DNA of 27,908 bases from Zygnema cylindricum (GCA_037447655.1 JBBHKE010001737.1:1-27908); one strand, 5' to 3'; positions 17,876 to 27,503 are shown, counted from the stretch's first letter. A program made the numbers and translations. Notes: generated by a model not told the origin, from the sequence alone.

Positions 17876-18160
17876 TGCAATTCTGTGTCCTCTATTGGAC
17901 CACAGAATTCAGGAAGCCTCTAGATAACTTTTAGCCAACCCACTTTCAGCCACAACCACTGCTGCCCAAGAGGATAAATTGACACTTTGACAGCACCCTT
18001 GTGCAGCCTAGACTCCATGAGTCTGTAGCAAGAAAAATCCCTGAAAAAGGCCAACTAGTCGATAAGTTATGAGGTGGCAAAGATGCCAATTTATACAAAG
18101 CTCTCAAAGAGAGAGGTGACTTTCTAAAAATATTCTAAGTCCTACTTCCCTCTCACAACC
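17876..18160 (-). mobile_element. Probable 5' LTR of element E (outer edge approximate)
   Basis: It ends on the minus strand with GAATTGCA directly before the primer binding site. A TATAAA box is at 18095-18090 (minus). A near-perfect hairpin (AATTCTGTGGTCC against GGACACAGAATT) covers about 17879-17910, close to the LTR end. Length near 290 bases would match copia's short LTR. The outer end was not fixed: several TG starts exist between 18160 and 18190 and there is no second LTR to compare. Confidence 0.6.
18090..18095 (-). promoter_or_regulatory. TATA box in LTR of element E
   Basis: TATAAA on the minus strand, about 215 bases before the primer binding site, a plausible LTR promoter position. 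Based on sequence match only. Confidence 0.45.
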
Positions 18161-18592
18161 CCTATCTAATATAGTACAACCCAATCACATAACTGTAAAG
18201 TACAGAAAGGTATTACGGTCGGTGTCCTTTCTGTACGGCCTGTGTACGTCAAGGCCGCTGAGTGGACGCGTGTCAGTCTTTCACTCGTTCGTACGCTCCC
18301 CGAAATTCCTACGAACAAATGTTATCCCTAGACGTGGCGCCAGGTCATGCCACGTCCACAAACGCCAAAGTGACCATTCCGGAATTCCGGCAGAGATACA
18401 TGCCGTAAGATTAAATCCGACATTGAATGTCAGCCGTCGAAAATGTCCGATTTATTTGTTTCGTGTGAAATGACGTTCGTATTGAATAGTAACCGGTTCT
18501 ATGTTCATTCGTTCATAACTTTAGTTAATTGATTTAAAGACAAAATCATAGTTTAAATAATTATCAAACCCTATGTACCTTAACGGACTTCT
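18161..18592. other. Noncoding spacer rich in short hairpins
   Basis: No gene was seen. It contains a perfect 10-bp inverted repeat TACAGAAAGG/CCTTTCTGTA with a 15-base loop (18201-18235), an 8-bp one GACGTGGC/GCCACGTC (18331-18356) and the palindrome CCGGAATTCCGG (18379-18390). Sequence texture changes here: more CpG and fewer T-runs than to the left. Confidence 0.6.
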
Positions 18593-18851
18593 ACGACAGA
18601 CTGGTTAGAGCTGAGGGCTACTCCGCGCTCTGCTGGTCGGAGGTTCGAGTCTTGTCGGACTCAACCTTTTGTTGAGAGTGACTTAAGTCACTCTTTAGTC
18701 TTGCCTAAGAAGCTGAGGCAGCCATGGCTCCACTACTCTCTCTCTCATTCACTGACTACAACAAGTATGAGGGATAGAGAAAAGAGGTGGAGGCAGACTG
18801 CCAGCGTTTTTCCTTTCTTTTTCTACTAAACTATTCATACCTAGAAAATAC
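18593..18851 (+). repeat. SINE-like element with tRNA-related head
   Basis: The head (18593-18660) has TGGTTAGAGC (18602-18611) and a perfect B-box-like GGTTCGAGTC (18642-18651) at tRNA-like spacing, but it cannot fold a full cloverleaf. It is followed by two hairpins: CTCAAC/GTTGAG with a CTTTT loop and the 18-base palindrome GAGTGACTTAAGTCACTC (18676-18693). The body ends at CCTAGAAAATAC. Its last 100 bases recur, diverged, inside element C, which shows it is a dispersed repeat. Transcription by RNA polymerase III and LINE-dependent movement are inferred from the class. Confidence 0.62.
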
Positions 18852-19840
18852 TATATAAATCTAGTGATTTCAACAGCCATTAGAGGTGGCGAATACAACT
18901 CTATAGTCCCAAAAAATCACGTCTACCTCTGCAACTTAGTACAAAATGGTGAAGAAAGAAGGCCGTGCTTTAAAGTCGTGTGGCAAGCAACGAGTACTGC
19001 ATCGAAACCTGATTGGAAGGGCTACGTTCAAGCCGAGAGAAAGTTCAAGAATTTGAAACCGCGAGTTAGGTGGAGTGGTAACACGGAGGACTAAAAGCGA
19101 AGTCGAAGCTAAAAGTGTTGCGTACGGATGGAAACCGCAAACTATGGTGATATTACCGTGGCAAGAAACGTTTTTAGAATCGACTAGATTCGACTAGCAT
19201 GGAAGCAAAAGCACCGAAACTCACGATATCGCGATAATAGACGATGGTTTAAGACGGCTCGACGCGTCGATTAGCAACAAGTGCACACACCATGGCCGAC
19301 ATGTCTCGTTCGGTGTACACCAGCTATGCACCAAGATCGTATGTAGATTCTCCAAAAGTCTTTTATCCGGTTAATTGTACCTCAAAACTGTTGAAGGTGG
19401 CCACAGTTTAAGTGCGTCACACCCATCCACGTGGACGCACTGCGATTATACTTGGGCTACAACGCCGAATCCCCTCAAAACTCATTCTTTACAAGAATTG
19501 CTCGTTAAAATTACTCATTATTTTGTACAAAAGTACATAAAAAATGTCGAAAAATGATGTTGACACGTAAAGTGGAAAAGAGAACTCAGATTTGGTTCTT
19601 AGTAATAAAGACGTGAAAATTGCGCGAACTTGTTCTCCCATGTTCAAACGTCAAGATGTGAACACAGGCTATAGCGGCTATGGGAATGTGTATCCAAATT
19701 AATGTTAGATGTGTAAATTAGCGTTAATGTTTTGATGGTGTTAGGGCCCATGAACCCAAAATGTAATTAATAACCTTATTTTTTTCTTTCACCAATAATT
19801 TATTGAATAGCGGTTCACTGTGTAAAGTTATCGTTTTGTT
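18852..19840. other. Noncoding stretch, nothing recognised
   Basis: A 76-codon open frame (18864-19094) and a 60-codon one (19375-19557) show no known motif. Composition is even and CpG is frequent. No repeat of note was found apart from ATCGACTAGATTCGACTAG at about 19178-19197. Confidence 0.45.
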
Positions 19841-20220
19841 GGCTTTAAGTCGTTGAGCTCAAATAACGGTAATAACAGTGTTTTTCCCCCTATACTAAAT
19901 TGTTTTTCAATAGCGAATCACGATGTACCTCCAATATTTTCGTGAAGTATAATTATTACTGTGGTGTTGTGTATCGAGAGCCTTATTTCGGATATTAAAT
20001 ATGTATCTTTTTTGACCTACCGATAATTGATGTATCGGTACTGTACATCAAAAAGGCTAATATCGCAATGAAATTACAAGACATCGCGATGAGTTAACGG
20101 GTCAATAACTATCCCGATACCTCAGTATGTTAGGCTGCCATTTTTTTTTTTCAAAAGCCCTCGGCAGGAGGCAAGGTTTCTTTCGTACGTTTTTTTGTAC
20201 ATTATTTCCGTAGTATTTGT

Positions 20221-20688
20221 TAGTGTTGTGTAGCGTCAAGGTTTTGCCGATAATTGATATGTATCTTTTTTTGGCTTGCTGATAATCGATTTATTGGCAC
20301 AACATATCGACACCGATGTTATCGCCGATAAAAAACCGATAATATTGGTTTTTAATTGCGATAACACCGATACCGATAACTATCGACGATAATTGTACGG
20401 TTCAAACCGTACGGTTATACGGTTTATTCCGTCGTACTGAACCGTCGTTATTCCGTTACACAGAGTACGGAACAAATTGTTACACGTGGCATACCACTCT
20501 ATAGAGTGAAAAATGTAATACAATATATTATAAGGTGCTATTTTGTAGCGTAGTATATTTTTCCACTTATCGCCGATAAGGAATTTGTTGATATCGGAGC
20601 GATATATCGGGACCCTTGACCGCTCAATAACCGATAACTATCGGTATCGGTGTCATGGCGATAATTTTTTTGCCGATACACAACACTA
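20221..20688. mobile_element. hAT-like short inverted-repeat element (MITE), 468 bp
   Basis: The left end TAGTGTTGTGTAGCG (20221-20235) and the inverted right end (20674-20688, TAGTGTTGTGTATCG reversed) agree at 14 of 15 bases. The interior is rich in CCGATA and TATCGG palindromes and has no transposase. TAGTG/CAGTG starts are typical of hAT-derived elements. Flanking 8-mers (GTATTTGT left, GTTATTAC right) are not a convincing target duplication, so class assignment is tentative. Confidence 0.55.
20595..20644 (+). repeat. TATCG dispersed repeat, copy 1
   Basis: CGGAGCGATATATCGGGACC followed by CTTGACCGCTC and ATAACTATCGG. It shares the block CGGAGCGA-AT with copies at 20784-20833 (plus) and 24265-24216 (minus). 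It lies inside the hAT-like element. Confidence 0.55.
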
Positions 20689-20783
20689 GTTATTACCGCT
20701 ATTTGGGCTCAACGACTTAAAGCCGCTTATCTGTACAGTCCCCCACCTCTCACCAAATATACCGCGATGATTTTTGTTTGGTC

Positions 20784-20833
20784 CGGAGCGATATATAAGC
20801 CCCTTTTTCGTCTCGATACTCGATATATCGAAT
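20784..20833 (+). repeat. TATCG dispersed repeat, copy 2
   Basis: CGGAGCGATATATAAGCCCC then TCTCGATACTCGATATATCG. About 40 bases before it the text ACCAAATATACCGCGATG also has a counterpart ahead of the minus-strand copy at 24265, so the repeat is longer than the marked core. Copy 1 does not share that flank. Confidence 0.6.
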
Positions 20834-23219
20834 ATTGCAAATTGTGCGATATGCAGCTGTCCGATACGCAAATAATTACTCTGTTACCCTAATCTTCAGA
20901 GGCCCTTCTGGCGAACTTTTGAAGCGAAAAAATAAGAGGAACATTATTGCAATGATTGCCCATACCGCTGCCCAGCACCCGCCCAGCGCCCGCCCGGCAA
21001 CTGGCCGGCACTAGCCAAAAAAAATACTTCCCAGAACCTTACATGTGAAGGGAGGTCTTGACTAATCAGCGACAGTGTTCCCATGTGTGAGTTCGTTGAC
21101 GGTTCAAACGGCGCCTCTTCAGAAAAAAGAGGAATCACCGCAATGCGCCACGTAGGCCCTTTTATTTCTTCTGAAACAACCGGGCCATATGAGACGCGAT
21201 CACGAAAGCGACATCGCCAAAATGTTTTTGGCTGCCGTCTACGTGTCGTGAAATTATGAGAAGAAGTCCGCGACTACAGTACTCGACAAGATGGACACGA
21301 AACATTGCCGAGGTCCCAACGATCTCACGGGATATGAACTTTTAGCATCCCAATGCTTTCTGTTCCGATCGCAAAATGCCAGGCCGCCCTAAAAGCGTCG
21401 GGACTCGGGAGTGTCCTTCTACGGTATCTCCGCGATGTCGAACGGTCGAGATTAGAAGGCAGATTAATGTGTCGATTCGTACCGCATCCGCGTGATTCTT
21501 ATATCGTCGTGAAAAGTACGGCGGTCCGCAAAGTTTAAAATTTACAGCCGGCCGCTGCTAGTTGAAGGTCTACGTGGATGGTCAGATTTTATGCCGTAAA
21601 GTGAGGAATCTCATTATTGCACAGTTTCTTATTACTATATGCGACGTGTTCGTCTATAAATTTCAACTCACATTTATGAAAGTACCTTTTCCTCATATTA
21701 AATGGTCAGGATGCAGCCACGATGTCTTACTGAAGCTAAAAGCTCATCGCTTGTCCTTTTGGTTTTTGTCTTACGCTTTTGTCCAAAATTTGGATTCCCG
21801 AGCTTTTGTGGTTCCCATTCGAAATTTTGAACGGCTTAAAGCACGCGGCATCTCGGAATCTTATTACGGAATTATGTGGACGAATACGGAAAGGGGAAAC
21901 GTATATCGACGGAGTGGAATCTGCTATATCCACAAAAAGCTTTTTAACATTGATTTTCTCATCATAGGACAAACCACTCTGTACTGCACTTTTGTCATTC
22001 TAGTTTGCCGTACACATTCGTACACGTAGAACACCAATTCGTATCTTTCTGACCAGTTTCGTCTGTGAAATTATTTCGCCAGTTTTTACGCGTCGCTGAC
22101 AGAAAAGGGAATTTTTGTTTTCCGGGAAAAAAGAATAACCACGTTGAACCCTCGAAATCTGCACACGTGCGTCAGTTACTAAGTTCCACGTCGATGCCGG
22201 GAATATTTCATTAGATTCTATCTTCACAGGCGCCAAAGATTTCGAGTTTTGACCGCAATATTGCAACTGGCAATTTTTTTTACACGTAGCGCCGTGTTAA
22301 AAAAATGAACTATTTGTTTTTTACATGTACGCTTTTCAGCATTCTGCACGATAATGACAGCATTACTGTACGAAAGAGTTTGTCGTATCTGCTAAAATAT
22401 TGTAAAGAACACAGGTTCCCATCCGTCGGTAGATGTTTCCCCTACGAAAATTTCTGGACACTGTCCAAAAAATTCAGCGATGTTAAGTTTACAATTTGTC
22501 ACGAGTCATCCTGCCATTTTGACTTTTGTCTGCTTCCGCCGTCAAAAATCTAGCCGACGTATCTTCACTGTGCTGCAAGCGGCAAGAAGAATCTGCATTC
22601 TGCAATCATGCTTGTCTCCCCTAGATTCGTACGTCAGGTAACGACAAGCCTTTCAAATGACCTTTTTTGTCGGCTCTTTCCGACATCTGCCATATGTCAT
22701 GTCCCACTTGCTGATGTTTAGGACGATGCTCCAAAGCGTCGTACAAACGACTAATCACACTATTCTTCATTTGTCCGCACCAGGCCGCCCGATCACGCAC
22801 TAACCGTTAGGACGGGTCGCAGAACGTCCGCTACGTGACATGCCATACTACCAATATTCGTCTATTTGTCGGTCAGCGAATCAAATACTGGTTTCGAGAA
22901 CGAGAATCATGGAGACTGTGTACGGTACCCAACAAGCTGAGCCAGCAAAGCCGGAATAGTTTGTCGTTTTGCCAACCTTAAACAGCATGTCATGACCTGT
23001 AGCTGAATCAACTTGTCGCTGATTATCTGTATCGCATGAAGCCCTACCGGCAGACGACGGCTGTTGGACGCTTACATGCGCATCATGTCGCTACGCTTTG
23101 ACAATCCTTAAATCGCGATACATGCGACACGATACGACTATACGACACGACCTGACCTGATACATGCATGCCTACATATCGGCGTGCTTCGAAAGTGAAA
23201 CTCGGAACAATTTATACAC
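20834..23219. other. Noncoding stretch with unrecognised open frames
   Basis: No gene could be supported. A 155-codon frame (21562-22029, plus) and overlapping frames on the other strand show no motif I recognise, and neighbouring frames are broken. They could be an old transposon or chance. The patch 20958-21017 has CCGCCCAGC-type repeats. Around 23113-23160 CGATACATGCGACACGATACG-like units repeat loosely. Confidence 0.4.
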
Positions 23220-23733
23220 TACAACGCGAATCGTAATCAGAGTAATGAAAAAAATTAGAGTACAAAAACTAAACTAAAAAAATAGAGTAATGAACGCTAA
23301 TTTATGTGATAGAGCTTTTTCAACTATGAAGTTTACTCTAATTTATTTAAGTACTCTAATTTGCCGCTTAAGTACGCTAATATCCTCTACTGTAAATAAG
23401 GTATTCGTACAGAATTTGGCAAAACGTACAGTTTATCGTCACTATGACGCTTGCACTACGCGGTTTGTTAAAACGCAGTTACATGATAACGGCCTGTATT
23501 AAATCATTATTTGTATTTTTTTACTTAGTAAAGTACAATTTTGCACGGTCGGAGGTCATCCATACTCCACACTATTTAAAACGAATCTATATTAGAATTA
23601 AAAACGTTAATTAAACTTTACCTTAAATAGAATAATGAAAAAAATAGAATCGTTTACTCTATTTCATGTGATAGAGTAGAAATTTTGAGCGACCGAATTA
23701 GAGTAATTTACTCTAATTACGATTCGCAATGTA
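23220..23733. mobile_element. TA-flanked short inverted-repeat element (MITE), about 514 bp
   Basis: The left terminus CAACGCGAATCGTAATCAGA (23222-23241, continuing GTAA) matches the inverted right terminus ending at 23731; the inner 20 bases agree at 19 positions. Both ends are bordered by TA, as expected from Tc1/mariner-type target duplication. The interior repeats TTTACTCTAATTT and ATGTGATAGAG several times in both orientations. The open frame across 23290-23502 looks like a by-product of these repeats. Confidence 0.62.
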
Positions 23734-24189
23734 CCGCACTCGAAAATCTTTTCTTTTCAGTTCGTAATTGTTTTTCCCATAATAATCTTTTCTCCATAAA
23801 AGCGTGATAGTTCTTAAGGGCAATAAATCGGTACAACCCCAAAAGCTAATGTCGTGTGGATCTACTTTTAACTTTGAAGGGTGTTAACGGTTACTAAAAA
23901 TTTACTTCGTCTTAAGTTAATATCAACCAGAAGTAGAAATGTGCACCTTTGATGTAAAATTGCTAAAAGAAGTAGCATCCTATCAAAGGCCACATTAGCG
24001 TATCAAGCATTGGCGAAGTATGAAAAGTAAGGAACGTGGAACATCGCCAAATCGACGATTGTTATTATTGTCGTGGATGATTTTTTTTTGTGCAATACTC
24101 GATATTACAGTAAGAAACACTAGTCAAAACACACCTGTTAAAAAAAGGTAATGCTAATAATAATACATAATTGTTATTATTGTGTATTG
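23734..24189. other. Noncoding stretch, nothing recognised
   Basis: AT-rich; ATTGTTATTATTGT occurs twice (near 24058 and 24169). AACACTAG near 24116 resembles the hAT-like terminus at 20681-20689 but has no partner end that I could find. Confidence 0.4.
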
Positions 24190-24215
24190 ACAAATTTATT
24201 ATCGCGATAAATTCG

Positions 24216-24265
24216 GTATTCGACATATCGAATATCGAGCCGTCAAAGGGCTCGAAATGTCGCTC
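24216..24265 (-). repeat. TATCG dispersed repeat, copy 3 (inverted)
   Basis: The minus strand reads CGGAGCGACATTTCGAGCCC then TTTGACGGCTCGATATTCGA. It matches copy 2 at about seven of ten bases over roughly 100 bases when the ACCAAATAT flank (24298-24290) is included. Confidence 0.6.
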
Positions 24266-24376
24266 CGTGGCAAAAAAAGATATCGTTGGATATTTGGTGG
24301 GAGTTGGGTGTCCATAGAATTGTAAGTATAAAAATTGACCCTACTCAAAACAGCTCCCCCGCTTGGGGCGCCCCGA

Positions 24377-24410
24377 GGGGGGGGGGGGGGGCGGGTGGGT
24401 GTGGTTGGGG
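24377..24410 (+). other. G-run with quadruplex potential
   Basis: Fifteen consecutive G (24377-24391), then CGGGTGGGTGTGGTTGGGG. Directly before it GGGGCGCCCC (24365-24374) is a palindrome. Four or more G-runs of at least three lie within 34 bases. Confidence 0.75.
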
Positions 24411-25955
24411 TTTTAAAATTTTTTGACACACGGCGTACGGGGATATACCAGCCCGATATATTATCCTGATGTATCGTAAATACATCGCGACATTAGCATT
24501 CTTTTGGCTTATCGATTATCGATAGGTTAATAAAAGGCACACACGAGCATAGGCAAGAGGCTCTCGACACACAAACTATACAGAATTGTACTATGTAACC
24601 CCTTTTTAGCATGTAACACGAGCAGACAAACTGTTTCACATCTTTTGGGAAACCTTGAAGCATTCAGAACGACATTTCCATTTTTTTTTTGTTCACCCTC
24701 AAGTAGTGTAGTGTTTGAACATCGTCACATCGTATTGGAAATATCATGAAAGCGTATTGAGAGGGAACAGATACGCATATCGAAACGGCATCCGTCCATC
24801 AACGTATCGGCTGGCGATATGGCGCGATACGCATCTCTAATGGATATTTTGTTTGGTACAATGTCACTGTTTTTCTGTCCCAACCCTGGTGAGATACGGA
24901 GATTATCGCTGTGTACGAAATCGAGCCGTCAGATTTGACTTTTTCTGCGCCGTACAGGACCTACCTTCTTGCGTACGGAAATATCGTTACGTCCGTAAAG
25001 TGACAAGCTGTCTGGTCACGTGCCCTCAAAATCGAGCCGTACAAAAATACGAATGGAGGACCATGTTTGTCGTTTTGCGGCCAGCTTTCGGGGCGTCATT
25101 TGGGCTTTACTTTCATTCCATCCGCGTGCGAATGGGAGGGGAGAGAGGCCCGGGAATCCTTCGAGGTTTCAGCTGACGTCACATGCATCTTTTTTTTTTT
25201 CTTTTTCTGTCGGTTTCCCGTTGTATCCATCATTTTTTCCCACAATTCTGAGAATGTATGTATGTTTATCTTTCCTAAATTCTAACTTTTTTTTAATGTA
25301 TATATATTTTATCTGCTTTTTCGATGCTCGGAAATGGGACGTGACGGGTACTGTACGGATGGATATGCAACTATGGCTCATAATTAGGGTAAGCCCCCCC
25401 TTTTTTTTTTCCCTATGTGTGTGTTTTTCTGTTTTTCTCAATTTTTTTGCTGTCTCTCTCTATTTTTTTTATTGTTAATGTTAATATTTGTTTTTGGAAA
25501 ATTTTCAACGGGCCATTTCTGTAGTTTTAATTGTTGGGACGATAGTATAAAAAACCTTTTTTTTTTTTTTTTTTGTTCATTCGTATTTTTGTCGGATAAA
25601 AAAAGTCGATATCTATTCTCACAAATGGACTTTATCTTCATTAATTTTCCTTTCTTTCTCTTTTTTTTACGTGTTTTTTTTCTCTTTTCTGCAGCTTCAA
25701 TAAAAGCACATCAGAGTTGTCATATCTCATTTACTCTCTCTCCCCCCCCATCTCCTCCCTTCCCTCCCTCTTCTTCCTCCCCTTCCTCACCCTCCTCCCC
25801 TCACTCCCTTCCCTCCCCTCCCTCCCCTCCCCTCCCTCCCACCCTCCAGAAAAGGCTGTGTTGGAACTCTTGAAAACAGAAAATTAGAAAACAGAAAAAA
25901 CAAAACAGAGGAGAAAGCGGAAAAGAGAAGGGGGCAACGGAATAAAGGGGCATCC
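24411..25955. other. Upstream region of the gene at 25956
   Basis: To about 25180 the DNA has the CpG-rich texture of the left side, with TCGAGCCGT recurring at 24234, 24919 and 25030. From about 25180 it becomes T-rich like the MCCA introns. A donor-like AGGGTAAGCC (25387-25396) and an acceptor TTTTCTGCAG (25685-25694) could bound an intron in the 5' untranslated region. A CT/CCCTCC tract spans 25736-25850. No coding exon was supported upstream of 25956. Confidence 0.5.
25174..25181. promoter_or_regulatory. TGACGTCA palindrome (bZIP/CRE-type site)
   Basis: A perfect 8-base TGACGTCA lies near the change from repeat-like to host-like DNA, about 780 bases before the ATG of the right-hand gene. 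Known as the full CRE bound by bZIP factors; any role here is inference, and one chance occurrence in this length is quite possible. Confidence 0.25.
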
Positions 25956-27503
25956 ATGGCTTCCCAGGAGGAAGACGAGAGTGGGTTTTTGGATCTTCCT
26001 CCGGCGAATGAAATATCTTTTGTCACGTCGGAAACTCAATTGGAAACTCCTCCAAAAAATTCATCTTCGAAAGGAAGATTTTCGTCTCGACAAATTTTTA
26101 ATTCCCTTTTTGGAAATTTTTCGCGAGTTTCCCGCGGAACTCCCTCCAAAGAAGAAGTCAAACCGGGCAGATGGAACTTTTTATCTCCAAAAAAAAAAGA
26201 AGAATTCACATTTTCGCCTCCCCAGACCCTCAATTTCCAACCGACAGAAATCCCAGAAACCGTTTTTTTTTCTGACAAGAAAAAGAAAAGTAAAGGAAAA
26301 ACCACGACGGATTCTTCAACGGAACCCCAATTTCAAAAAGTCGATTTACCGCGAATTCGAGTTTCTCGGAATTCCAGCGATGATACCGAGGAGGAAAAAA
26401 ATAAGCTCAAAGGGTCTAAAGGAGTAAATAAGGAGTCTAAAGAGGTAAACTTATCGCCAAAATCGCCTTTTTCTGAAAAGCCCACATCCCCTTTAATGGC
26501 CTGGAAATGCCTCGACGGTTTCGACGATCCTTTTTCAGAAAAGGTGACGTCATCACCATCTTCTCCCACAACCGATGACGCCATCAACAAAAAGCAGAAA
26601 CAACCAAATTCGAGTCGGGTTCGTAAGAATCGTCCGAAAATAACTGTGAAGTGGGACCGTCTCGGAGAATTACGTCCTTCAGAAGCATATCAACAAGCTT
26701 TGGTAAATTTTGTAATGGGAGGAGAAATAGAAGAAAAGAAAGAAAATCGAGAAAATTTCCCAGAATATTTTTCAGGACCTTTGTCGGATTCTTTCTCGGA
26801 TTCCCGCTTGAAACATGCATCGAAATCTGTGTCAGGTTCTCCAACGGATGAGACCAAAAGGATAGGACATGTAACTTTTTCCGAAAGAGATAATAGCGGA
26901 GGCCATGGATTCTCTTCTCCTCCTCTTCCCCCAAAGGGTGCTCTCGCTTCTCTCTCTCTCGGAGCCTCTCTCTGTCGCCCCTTCCGATGGGAACTCATTC
27001 CCAATTCCGTGAATTCGGGAGAAATGCACCACCTGGAAACTTCCGCAGGAACGTCGGGAAACACCTCGGAAGCTTCCACTCCTTCCTCTACCTCTTCCAT
27101 ACTTTTCCCTCTCCGTCCTATGAGTGCCTCCTCCACTTCCCGGGCATCTTTTACCTCCACAGACAAGCGAGGAAACGGAAGTGGGAATGGGTTTTCGAAT
27201 GGATTTCCTGAAGGAGCTGAAACTGTGAGTCATTACGGAGATTCCAAACGGAGACTACAACGGTACCGGCGTCAACAACCATTAGATCGACTACCCTCTT
27301 TTTCGTATTTGGATAAAAAAAATGAGGAATTGGTCAAAATGTTGAAAGAAGGAGACGATCATTTGGAGGGATCCGAGACTCCTCCCTCGGTTTGGAAACA
27401 CGCAAAACTTTGTTTCTGGTCAACTCTGGTCGCCTGTGTAGTGCTGGGGGCCACGGTGTGGATTGGAGGAATCGCGTCGAGAAGTCGGGGAAGTTTCCGG
27501 TAA
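25956..27503 (+). CDS. Ser-rich protein with C-terminal membrane anchor, family not recognised
   Basis: A 515-codon open frame with a good start context (CCATGG). The first 480 residues are low in hydrophobic stretches and rich in Ser, Pro, Lys and Glu, so probably disordered. Features: a Lys cluster near 109-114; two related segments, PFSEKPTSP and DPFSEKVTSSP, about 20 residues apart; an RRLQRYRRQQPLDR basic stretch; and a charged KKNEELVKMLKEGDDHLEG before the end. Residues 485-507 (LCFWSTLVACVVLGATVWIG and on) form one membrane segment followed by SRSRGSFR, the layout of a tail-anchored protein facing the cytosol. I do not recognise a family. GGTAAGG overlaps the stop and may instead be a splice donor (see the next entry). 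Confidence 0.75.
   Translation: MASQEEDESGFLDLPPANEISFVTSETQLETPPKNSSSKGRFSSRQIFNSLFGNFSRVSRGTPSKEEVKPGRWNFLSPKKKEEFTFSPPQTLNFQPTEIPETVFFSDKKKKSKGKTTTDSSTEPQFQKVDLPRIRVSRNSSDDTEEEKNKLKGSKGVNKESKEVNLSPKSPFSEKPTSPLMAWKCLDGFDDPFSEKVTSSPSSPTTDDAINKKQKQPNSSRVRKNRPKITVKWDRLGELRPSEAYQQALVNFVMGGEIEEKKENRENFPEYFSGPLSDSFSDSRLKHASKSVSGSPTDETKRIGHVTFSERDNSGGHGFSSPPLPPKGALASLSLGASLCRPFRWELIPNSVNSGEMHHLETSAGTSGNTSEASTPSSTSSILFPLRPMSASSTSRASFTSTDKRGNGSGNGFSNGFPEGAETVSHYGDSKRRLQRYRRQQPLDRLPSFSYLDKKNEELVKMLKEGDDHLEGSETPPSVWKHAKLCFWSTLVACVVLGATVWIGGIASRSRGSFR

Larger units (their letters stand above)
15093..17876 (-). mobile_element. Ty1/copia element E, primer site to start of RT
   Basis: On the minus strand: primer binding site, gag with CCHC knuckle, protease, integrase, linker, then only the first residues of the RT region (HPDEPQSYLEAMNTP) before the junction with element C at 15092. 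Proteins differ clearly from those of C and A. RT, RNase H and the 3' LTR are absent here. Confidence 0.86.
19841..20724. repeat. Long inverted repeat with 36-bp arms
   Basis: The arm 19841-19876 (GGCTTTAAGTCGTTGAGCTC then AAATAACGGTAATAAC) matches the reverse complement of 20689-20724 at 34 of 36 bases. The arms face inward around about 810 bases. The inner edge of the right arm coincides with the end of a smaller inverted-repeat element (20221-20688). No open frame of interest lies inside. Confidence 0.7.

Noticed and set aside
18593-18670. A genuine tRNA gene
   Set aside because: B-box and TTAGAGC are tRNA-like and a TTTT follows, but the acceptor and T stems do not pair properly and the D arm is incomplete. 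A second copy of its flank lies in an integrase gene, so SINE fits better.
18864-19094. 76-codon frame beside the SINE
   Set aside because: No recognisable motif, and it begins in sequence adjoining the SINE tail; chance length in this composition.
21562-22029. 155-codon plus-strand frame as a gene
   Set aside because: No motif recognised, no supporting splice or start context, comparable open frames on the opposite strand. Kept only as unresolved.
24108-24125. Another hAT-like terminus (AAACACTAG)
   Set aside because: No matching opposite end within a reasonable distance.
26036-27233. Several minus-strand open frames of 85-158 codons opposite the right-hand gene
   Set aside because: They are shadows of the plus-strand frame; they show no motifs and overlap one another.
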